From positions 62,001 through 126,000 of the forward strand of contig NZ_FRAX01000006.1 in assembly GCF_900142465.1 (NCBI RefSeq): a stretch of DNA of 64,000 nucleotides. The letters run 5' to 3'. The DNA is from Fibrobacter sp. UWH6 (lineage in GTDB: Bacteria; Fibrobacterota; Fibrobacteria; Fibrobacterales; Fibrobacteraceae). The notes beneath the pieces were generated by a model. It had not been told where the DNA came from, made no database searches, and saw only the letters and a list, made by a program, of their open reading frames with translations. Positions 44,338 through 53,200 of the stretch are shown one piece after another; position 1 is the stretch's first letter, and each line of letters begins with the position of its first letter. Position numbers and translations under genes: made by a program.

Positions 44338-44931
44338 TTATTTGGTCTTTGCATTCTCTTCGATCAGACGATCAAAGTCGGCACAGCTCAGAGCTTCGAT
44401 ATGGTTACCCATGGCGACGCTACGAGTACGGGCGTTACCCTTCTTTTCGGGAATTCGGAAGCAGAAATTATAGATGTTACCCTGGTCGGTGGGGATGCCC
44501 ATCTTGAAGACGCGGATACGTTCTGCACCCTTGTTGTAAATTTCGTGATAATCGTAAGTGTTCTTGATCTTCTGCAGGCGCTTTTCCTGGCTGAATTCCA
44601 TTTCGTCGACGATAGGGCCGTCCAGATAGAGGGGGAGGGAGTTCTGGAAACGGAGCTCCAGCATGTTGCCGCTCTTGACGATGGAAGTTTCCTGAGGCTT
44701 GATCAGGTAGCGCTGCTGAGGAATGTTCTTATAGGCGCGGCTCTTGACCGTTCTTACACCGCACATTTCGCGCATATCGGGTTGTTCCACAAAGTCGATG
44801 TCTCGGCAGATGGGGGGCAGGTTTGTGGGAACTTCAAGATTCTCTCCGCTGGAAGAACCGGCGCAGCCAGTCAAAAGGGAGATTGCAGACGAAAATACGA
44901 TGCCAGATAAGAACAGAACTTTAGATTTCAT
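44338..44931 (-). CDS. lipoprotein of unknown function
   Basis: 197 residues; lipoprotein signal MKSKVLFLSGIVFSSAISLL with lipobox LTG-C. The mature protein has paired cysteines (PPICRDIDF and EMCGVR; FCFRIPE and LSCADF) and mixed beta content. No family recognised. TATATTTA followed by five bases and ATG 44931 without a ribosome site suggests a leaderless mRNA. Confidence 0.72.
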   Translation of the reverse strand: MKSKVLFLSGIVFSSAISLLTGCAGSSSGENLEVPTNLPPICRDIDFVEQPDMREMCGVRTVKSRAYKNIPQQRYLIKPQETSIVKSGNMLELRFQNSLPLYLDGPIVDEMEFSQEKRLQKIKNTYDYHEIYNKGAERIRVFKMGIPTDQGNIYNFCFRIPEKKGNARTRSVAMGNHIEALSCADFDRLIEENAKTK

Positions 44932-45103
44932 GGTTTTAAATATACGTTTATTATTTGGATATGCGTTTTTTTTATTAAGATAATTAAAAAAGATTTAACA
45001 TTTTTATAAGCGCGTTTTGTAAACTTAATTTAACGGAGTTGCTTTTTTTTGTGTTTTTGGGCATGAACCTCCCTAAGTGAAAAAACGAACACTTTTTTTG
45101 ACA

Positions 45104-45133
45104 TTGAATGACAGGCTAAAAAAGCTATCTTTG
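45104..45133 (+). promoter_or_regulatory. promoter of exoA, TTG-N19-TATCTTTG
   Basis: TTG (45104-45106), 19-base spacer, TATCTTTG (45126-45133). AAAAAGCTATCTTTG is the same string as in leuA promoter P2. Confidence 0.65.
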
Positions 45134-45160
45134 GCGCCGAAAATAAAGATTAGGTGTCGA

Positions 45161-45967
45161 ATGAACATATACAGTTGGAACGTCAATGGCTTGAGATCTG
45201 CTGCCAAGAAAGGCTTTGCCGATTGGTTTAGCTCTACAAAGCCGGATGTCCTCTGCCTGCAGGAAGTGCGCGCAGAAGAAGATCAGATTGACGAAGCTAT
45301 TGCACATCCCGAGGGCTATTTTGCCTACTGGAACGCCTGTAAGCGCAAGAAAGGCTACAGCGGGGTGGGTGTCTTGTCTCAGATTGAACCTGATCGCGTG
45401 AATTACGGCTTCGATATCGAAGAATTTGACGACGAAGGCCGTGTTTTGCAGTTGGTCTTCCCGGACTGGGTGCTGAACTGCATCTATTTCCCCAATGGTG
45501 GCTCCGGCGACGACCGCCTCGACTACAAGCTCCGCTTCTACGATGCCTTCCTTGAAAACAGCAAGCGCTGGTTGGACGATGGCAAGCATGTGGTGACCGT
45601 TGGCGACTACAATACCTGCCACAAGGAAATCGATATTGCACGTCCCAAGGAAAACGCCGATGTCAGCGGCTTCCTGCCCATTGAACGCGCCTGGATGGAT
45701 AAGTATGTGGAAAACGGCTTTGTGGATAGCTTCCGCAAGCTGCACCCCGAAACCAAGGACGTCTATTCCTGGTGGAGCAACCGTTTTGGCGCCCGTGCCC
45801 GTAACGTGGGCTGGCGTATTGACTATGCCTTTGTAGATGCCGCCCTGGTTCCTAACATTGTCAGCGCCGAAATCCACACCGACGTAAAGGGTTCAGACCA
45901 TTGCCCCATCAGCATCGAGCTGGAACCGCCCTTTGCCCCTCTTCCGATCAAGAAGAACGAAGGCTAG
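45161..45967 (+). CDS. exoA: exodeoxyribonuclease III (AP endonuclease)
   Basis: Base-excision repair enzyme that cuts abasic sites and has 3'-5' exonuclease activity. 268 residues from ATG 45161, chosen because MNIYSWNVNGLRSA is the normal start and TAGGTG lies upstream; the earlier in-frame start lies before the promoter box. Motifs: WNVNGLRSAAKK, VLCLQEVRAEEDQ (metal Glu), GYSGVGVLSQ, TVGDYNTCHKEID (catalytic Asp/Asn), and GSDHCPIS (catalytic His). Single gene, tail to tail with potD two bases away. Confidence 0.97.
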   Translation: MNIYSWNVNGLRSAAKKGFADWFSSTKPDVLCLQEVRAEEDQIDEAIAHPEGYFAYWNACKRKKGYSGVGVLSQIEPDRVNYGFDIEEFDDEGRVLQLVFPDWVLNCIYFPNGGSGDDRLDYKLRFYDAFLENSKRWLDDGKHVVTVGDYNTCHKEIDIARPKENADVSGFLPIERAWMDKYVENGFVDSFRKLHPETKDVYSWWSNRFGARARNVGWRIDYAFVDAALVPNIVSAEIHTDVKGSDHCPISIELEPPFAPLPIKKNEG

Positions 45968-45969
45968 TT

Positions 45970-47037
45970 TTATCTTCGTTTGATGTATTCCCAGGCCTGA
46001 TCGTAGAATTCTACGGCTTCGCCCACATCTTTCAGGAACACCAGTCGGGAAATGTCGCCCCTGGTGGGGTTGACTACATTGTTTTTCTTGAAAACGCTGT
46101 CGATGATGTTCAATGAGGACTTGTTGGGGGTGGCGTAATTGATGTATTTGGCCAATTTAGCCCCGGTCTTGGTGTCGAGAATGTAATTCATGAAGGCATA
46201 GGCTCCCTCAGGGTTCGGGGCCTTGCTGCTCAGGAGCATGGCGTCTACCCACATGAAGGAACCCTCGATTGGAATGGCGAACTGTAAGGTCGGATCTTCT
46301 GTCATGGCGGCCATGGCTTCTCCGTTAAAGACCACTGCGGCCCAGTTTAGCCGAGAAAGGACCTTGTTTTTACCGCTGACAGAGCCGTCAAACCCTAGGA
46401 AGTTCTTCGATTTGGTAATGCCCTTGATGTACTCTGCGGCTGCTTTGATCTGTTCGGGATCGGTGGAGTTTGCGTCATACCCCTTGGCCATAAGGGCCAT
46501 GCTGAGCATGGAACGGCTTTCGTCAAGGAGGCTAAAGGACCCTTTGTTCCTTTTTTCATCCAAAAGTGTGTTGTAGCTGACCTTAGAAGGGCTTAGGGTT
46601 GTGTCGCGGTAAAGGATTCCCGTTGTACCCCACAGGTAAGGCACGGAATATTCGTCGGTGGTGTCATAAGGCGGGTTGAGGAACTGTTCTGCAATATTTC
46701 TTCGGTTGAACACCTGGTTCGTATCAATTTTTCCGATGAATCCCAGGCGGATCAGCTGCGGAATTACCACGTCGCTGGCGATGATGACGTCATATTGACT
46801 GTTGCCGGAGGTCTGTATCTTGCTGATCATCTCTTCCTGGGCTTCGTAAAGTTCCAGGTGGAGTTTGTAGCCGGTCTTCATCTGGAAGTCTGTCAGCATG
46901 GACGGGTCAAAGTATTCGCTGTAAATCATTACAGTTACTTTGTTTGGGTCTTGGTTCTTGTTCTGATCGCCTCTGCAGCCAGCCATGAAAACGGCCAGGA
47001 AGACGAAAGAAAACGTGATTAGAAAAAACTTTTTCAT
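45970..47037 (-). CDS. PotD-like polyamine ABC transporter substrate-binding lipoprotein
   Basis: 355 residues; lipoprotein signal MKKFFLITFSFVFLAVFMAG then Cys (lipobox FMAGC). The mature protein is a type 2 periplasmic binding fold close to PotD/PotF: MIYSEYFDPSMLTDFQ, YDVIIASDVVIPQL, PYLWGTTGILY, AAVVFNGEAMAAM and PNPEGAYAFMNYILD. It would capture spermidine or putrescine for a PotABC importer, but no transporter genes flank it in this window, so partner and ligand are open. Confidence 0.88.
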   Translation of the reverse strand: MKKFFLITFSFVFLAVFMAGCRGDQNKNQDPNKVTVMIYSEYFDPSMLTDFQMKTGYKLHLELYEAQEEMISKIQTSGNSQYDVIIASDVVIPQLIRLGFIGKIDTNQVFNRRNIAEQFLNPPYDTTDEYSVPYLWGTTGILYRDTTLSPSKVSYNTLLDEKRNKGSFSLLDESRSMLSMALMAKGYDANSTDPEQIKAAAEYIKGITKSKNFLGFDGSVSGKNKVLSRLNWAAVVFNGEAMAAMTEDPTLQFAIPIEGSFMWVDAMLLSSKAPNPEGAYAFMNYILDTKTGAKLAKYINYATPNKSSLNIIDSVFKKNNVVNPTRGDISRLVFLKDVGEAVEFYDQAWEYIKRR

Positions 47038-47171
47038 TTACAAGAGAAAAATAACAAGGAAATCGTAATGAAAAAAACACTTTTTGTGTAAAAAATGATG
47101 CCTTAGGTCACTGAATACCCGTTTTTTGACGATTTTAGCCCACTTTTGGGGGTGTTGTGTAGATATTCCTG

Positions 47172-47202
47172 TTGAAAAAAGATTGTAAAACTTTTATATT
47201 GA
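47172..47202 (+). promoter_or_regulatory. promoter of the 47298 giant gene, TTG-N20-TATATTGA
   Basis: TTG (47172-47174), 20-base spacer, TATATTGA (47195-47202). It gives a leader of about 90 bases that contains the small hairpin GTAACT/AGTTAC at about 47209-47225. Confidence 0.6.
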
Positions 47203-47297
47203 CCTATTGTAACTAAAAAAGTTACGGACTAAGTTGTTCGTGGTTGGATTATCTTGGTCGGCATTGGTTTGGTTTTCATCTTAAAGGAGATGAACTA

Positions 47298-50200
47298 ATG
47301 TGGTTTGGAAAGAATAAGTTTGCAAAATTTGCCATGGCTCTTGCTATGGCAGTCTCTGCTGTCAGTCTGACTTGGGCTGAAGAAAGCGTAGATATTCGAG
47401 ATACGCTGTATCCCCTGTACTTCAAGAATGTTACCGAAGATCCGAAAGGGATGCGTGCTGAACAGCAACTTGAATGGAACTACTTGATGAAGTTCAAGAT
47501 GTTCGGTGCCGAGGGCATTGAATTTGGAAACAGGGAAATCAAGATTCCTGATTCCGTTGGCTGGTTTGGTACTGCAACGGGTGACTTCAAATTGGGACAG
47601 AATGGTGATAGTAAGGTGGGTGGTCCCATCATGATTGGCGGTGACGTCATATTTGCCCAAGGTCCTGATACCATCTTGACTGGCCCCATGCGAGTCAATG
47701 GGAAAGTTCGTGTTTTGCAGGCGAATAACTTCAAGGATAAGGAGAACTACATGGTGGGTGTCCATTGTGTAGGGGGGGGTTATGCTCCTGAGTATGCCAA
47801 GTTTGTTGGCGCGGGGCTTCTGCGGGATATGGACTCCTGCCCGGATTCCATTCCCGAAGTAAAAACGGATTTGAAAGCCCCTTCGTTTTTTTACGATGCT
47901 AAAATGATCGAGGCCGCCGATGGTGGAATGCGTCCGGCTCTGAATGTGAATGGTGCTGAATGTGCGAGTGGGTTGAAAGATGGTAATAACTTCTGCATTC
48001 ACTACATCGATGTACCTTATGATGAGTATCGCGATAACCCTTATGATATCTATATCAAAAGTATTTCGATTTCCAACGGTGGTAAGATCGTTTTTAGAAT
48101 GCAGCCGAAGGGCCGACTGACCCGCGTGTTTTTCCAGGATGGTTTGGATTTGAACCCTAGTTCCAAGATTCAGATTATGTACATGGACGAAGACGCTAAG
48201 TTTGACAAGGGCGTCTGGTCTGGAAATGGCTCCATTGTCGAGAATAAGAAATACAGCGGTGAGTTGTTGTTCTTTACTCAGAATGACATCATATTTAAAA
48301 CATTTAATGCAGGTACTGATACATTACAGGGAACCTTTATCTCTGAAAGAACAATCAATGTGGCTCAGCATATGATTCTTGCTGGTCAGCTCCTTGCAAA
48401 TAAGATTACCGTTGATACGGACTTTGATGGTACCGGCTTCCGTTATGTGCCTTACAACTCTCCCGAAGTCGACATTGAATTTAACAAGGCTGGAGAAGAG
48501 CTGTATCTCCTGGCAGAAGGTCATGATGTTGATACCGTTAAGATTCTGCTGGATAAAAAGGCGGAAACAAAGATCTCTCTAGAATATTGCTTTGCCTTTG
48601 GCGGTTCCGAAGCTGGCGTAAACTACGCTGTCGAAGACGATATTGACCTGGAAAAGGATCCGACATTCCCCATATGCGGAAAGTCTACGAAGCCGGTTTC
48701 TTTTGTTGTTGGTGAAAAGTATTTGGCTACCCCGATCTTGGTTTATATCAAGGATGATAAAGAAATTGAAGAAACTGAACGCATCACTTTCCGCGTCGTA
48801 AACTTGTCTGGCGCAAAACTGAAAAAGAATGGTGGCTCTAGTGGTGATTTCCCGCTAGAAATTGAAGATAACGATAAACAGTTAATCAGTATCGATGGTC
48901 TTGAAATCAACGTGATCGAAGATGAAAAGTTCATCTTTAGTCGTGATATTTTCCCCATATTTGAAATGGGCGGCGACCCCTGGGCAGGGGATTTCGGTAT
49001 CTATGTCGTAACTCCCCCGAAGAAAGATAGCCTGAAGACAATGGTTAACTGGGGCGATGATAAGGGTTTGGAAGAAGCTGTTGACTATAATCGTAAGATT
49101 GGTGGTAAATATGTTGGCGTTCCCTCTGGAATTTTGGATGGTTCAATGGGTTGGAATCTGGTTTATAATCCGCCCGAGGATGCTTTTGGTGAAAAGTATG
49201 ATTTCTTGAAGTTTAGGGTTTTGCGTGATGGACTTTTGTCTGATGATACCTATACTCTGTACATCAACATCATTCCTGTAAACGATCCTCCGGATGCTCA
49301 CGACACTACCTATAATTTCCTCGAAATGGTAGACACTAAGAATGGTGCTGTTCCCGCCAAGGAAACTATTCGTGTCGAAGACAAGGATGATGTTGCTTTC
49401 ACTTATTCCTTCAGTACAACGTATGAAGACAAATACACCGAAGCAGTTCATGATCGAATTCTTGAACTTTATGAACTGGATCCTACGACCGGTGTCCTTT
49501 CTGCCAAGAAGGGTGCTGTTCTTAACTATGAATCTTCTGACAGTGTGTTGGTTGCAAGAATTGTGGTTAGCGATGGTAATGGTCAGACCGATGACGATGA
49601 CAATATCCTAAGAGATGTCATTACTGCAACAATCCGAATTAACGATGATAATGACAAGCCTGTTGTTGTTCAGGGCCAGGTTTTCGTTGTTGATGAAAAT
49701 GCGGGCAAGATTCCTAGTGTTAGCAGGGAAGCTGTTGCTGTGGATTCTGTGGTTCGTAAGGCTAACAACCAGGATCCGAAGAAGGTGCTGGCTGATGATG
49801 AAGACCTTAATAAGAATCCTCCTAAGGGTTGGGGTTACCTGACCTACTCTATCAAGGATGCTTCCGGTAATTTTGAAATCAATTCCAAGACCGGTGTGAT
49901 TTCTGTTAAGACCGGCGCAGACATTGACTTTGAAGATGATTCCAAGAATTCCTTTAGCGTTACCGTCTACGTTGTTGATGGCGGTGGACTGAAGGATTCT
50001 GCCGAAGTGATTATCAATGTGACCGACGGTAATGATATCCCAGAATTTGTGAATGTCGAGGACCTCTATGATACCGATGAACATGTGGCTAAAGAAACCG
50101 TTCTTGGCTTGATTGAAATCAAGGATCCGGACGCTAGCGATGCTGAACCGTCTGACTTCAATGTTTCCTTGAAGGACAACAATCTGGCTTGCGGCGCCTC

Positions 50201-53200
50201 TTGCGCAGAACTCTTGTTCAGTACTAGCGTTATTAAGGATGAAGGCAAACTTTATGTTCAGCTCTTTGTTTTGGATAGCTCCCTGGTAAATTATGAAGAT
50301 CTTCCCAATGATGTCTTCGATGTGACTCTCACTCTGAGCGACAATGACACCTCCGTTTCCGCAGTGACCAAAATTCAGGTCAATGACATCAATGAACGTC
50401 CCTTTGCAAGTAACTTCCTTGATTCCATCGTGGAAAAGTCTCCCAACGGTACTAAGGTGGGTTCCTTGGTGGCAGGTGATCCTGATACAAAGAACAAGTC
50501 TTTCAGCACTTTGACTTACACCATTGTTGAATCTGGAATCCCCTTTGAAATGAGTGGTAAGGACATCTTGGTCAAGGATAGCACTGCCTTGAACTATGAA
50601 GATGTTACGGACCATCAGTATGTATTCCACGTAACGGTTAGCGATGGTAAACTTGACTCCACCGTCTCCGTGACTGTCAATCTGATCGACAAGAATGAGA
50701 AACCGGACATTATAACAAAGTGTGATGAAAGTGATCCTGAATGCAATTCTTGCGATGCTACAATCAAGGATTGCGATAAGCCCACCACACCTCCGGATTC
50801 CACCTGTAAGGAAAATTGCGGTTATAAGGATCCTGCTTCCGATAAGATTTTCGTGAATGTGGCTGAAAATTCCAAGACCGGTATGGTCCTGTTCGAATAC
50901 TTGATCGTTGACGAAGATGCCGGTGATATCGAAAAGGATATCGTATCCTTCGAGAATACCAATGGCTCAGGCGCCGATAGCCTCTTCAAGATTGAAAAGG
51001 TGAAGGATGGCGATACCTATAAGTTGGTCGTCACCGTGAAGGATGGCTCTAAGCTGGACTACGAAAAGGTTAAGGCAACTCATGAACTTGATCTGGTTGT
51101 GTCCGACCCGACTATCTTGACTCTTAGGGATACTGTTAAACGTACCATCAATGTTATCGACGTGAACGAAGCTCCTTCTGCGGAAGATTTCAAGGATTCT
51201 ATTCCTGAAAATTCCCCCAAGGGCACTAAGGTTGGTACTTTGGTGGCCAGCGATCCCGATACAAAGAACACTGTCTTCGGTACTTTGACATACACCATTG
51301 TTGAATCCGGTGTTCCTTTCGAAATGAAGGGCAAGGACATCTTGGTCAAGGATAGCACTGCTCTGGACTATGAAACCGTTCCGGATCATAAGTTCGTCTT
51401 CCATGTGAAGGTGAGCGATATCGAATACGATACGACTGTTACTGTAACAATTTCACTGATTGACAAGAATGAAAAACCGGAAATCATTACAAAGTGTGAT
51501 GAAAGTGATCCTGAGTGCAATTCCTGCGATGCTACGATCAAGGATTGCGATAAGCCCACCACACCTCCGGATTCCACCTGTACTGAAGATTGTGGCTATA
51601 AGGATCCCAAGTCCGATAAGATTATCGTGAACGTGGCTGAAAATTCCAAGACTGGTATGGTCCTGTTTGAATATGTCATCAAGGACCAGGATGCCGGCGA
51701 CATCGAAAAGGATTCCGTATACTTCGTCAATGTCCAAAACAAGAAGACTGGCGCCGATTCTCTCTTCAAGGTTGAAAAGGTGAAGGTGGGCGATACCTAT
51801 AAGTTGGTCGTCTCTGTCAAGGATGGCTCGAAACTGGACTACGAAAAGGTTGAGCCGGTTCATGAACTTGTTCTTACCGTATCTGATCCCAAGAAGTCCG
51901 ACTTGAAGGATACCGTGATTCGTACCATCAACGTTATTGACGTGAACGAAGCTCCGGTTGCAGAAGACTTCAGCGAATCCATTTACGAAAATAGGCCTAA
52001 GGGTGCCAAGGTTGGTTCCTTGGTCGCTAGCGATCCTGATACGAAGAATACCGTATTTGGTACCTTGACTTATACCATTGTTGAATCTGGCGTACCTTTC
52101 GAAATGAAGGGCAAGGATATTTTGGTGAAGGATAGTGCCGCTCTGAATTATGAAACTGTACCTGATCATAAGTTCGTCTTCCATGTGAAGGTAAGCGATA
52201 TTGAGTACGACACCACTGTTACCGTAACTATTACCTTGAAGGATTTGAACGAAGGTCCTAAGATTGTGACCGAGTGCGATCCTAGCGATCCCAAGTGCAA
52301 GGATCCGGGAACTTGCGATGCTGTGTTCAATGACTGCAGCAAGCCCACTACACCTCCGGATTCCAGCTGCACCGAAAATTGCGGTTATAAGAATCCTGTA
52401 AATGATAAGGTTGTTGTAAACGTTCGTGAAAATTCCAAGACCGGTCTTGTGGTCCTTGAATACATTATCGTGGATGAAGATGAAGGCAAGAATGGCATTG
52501 ATGCCGATTCTGTATATTTCACCAACACCAACAAATCCGGTGCCGATTCTCTCTTCAAGATTGAAAAGGTGAAGGATGGCGATGTGTATAAGTTGGTGGT
52601 GACTGTCAAGGATAGTTCTAAACTTGATTATGAAAGCACCGAACATCTCCATGAGCTGACTCTTGTTGTTGTTGCTAAGAATGATCCGACCTTGGTTGAT
52701 ACGGTTATTCGTACCATCAACATTGTTGACGTAAATGAACCTCCCTTTATTAAGGACGGTAACTTCAAAATCAAGGAAAATCTGCCGAAGGGTACAACCG
52801 TAGGCCAGGTTGTATTTGGTGATGATAAGGACCTGAAGGGAGTCTCTAACCCGGCCTTCGTGAATAACGTGGTCACTGTCATCGGTGGTGATTCCGATAA
52901 GTTCAGTGTTAGCCAGGGTGGCATGATTTCCACCAAGACTGTCCTTGACTACGAAAATGACAAGCATGACTACATTCTGGTTGTTGAAGTCACTGACCGA
53001 AATGATCCTACGCTCTCTGCCGTGGATACTATTCGAATCGAGTTGATCGATGTTGAGGAACAATCCAATGTGGAAATCACAAAGGTGGTCACAAAGGATT
53101 CCACCTACAAGAATCCCGACACCGTCTATACCAATCAGTCTAATATCACGGCTCACTGGAGAGGTGGATATACTCTGCCGGATCAGAAGACTACCTGGAC

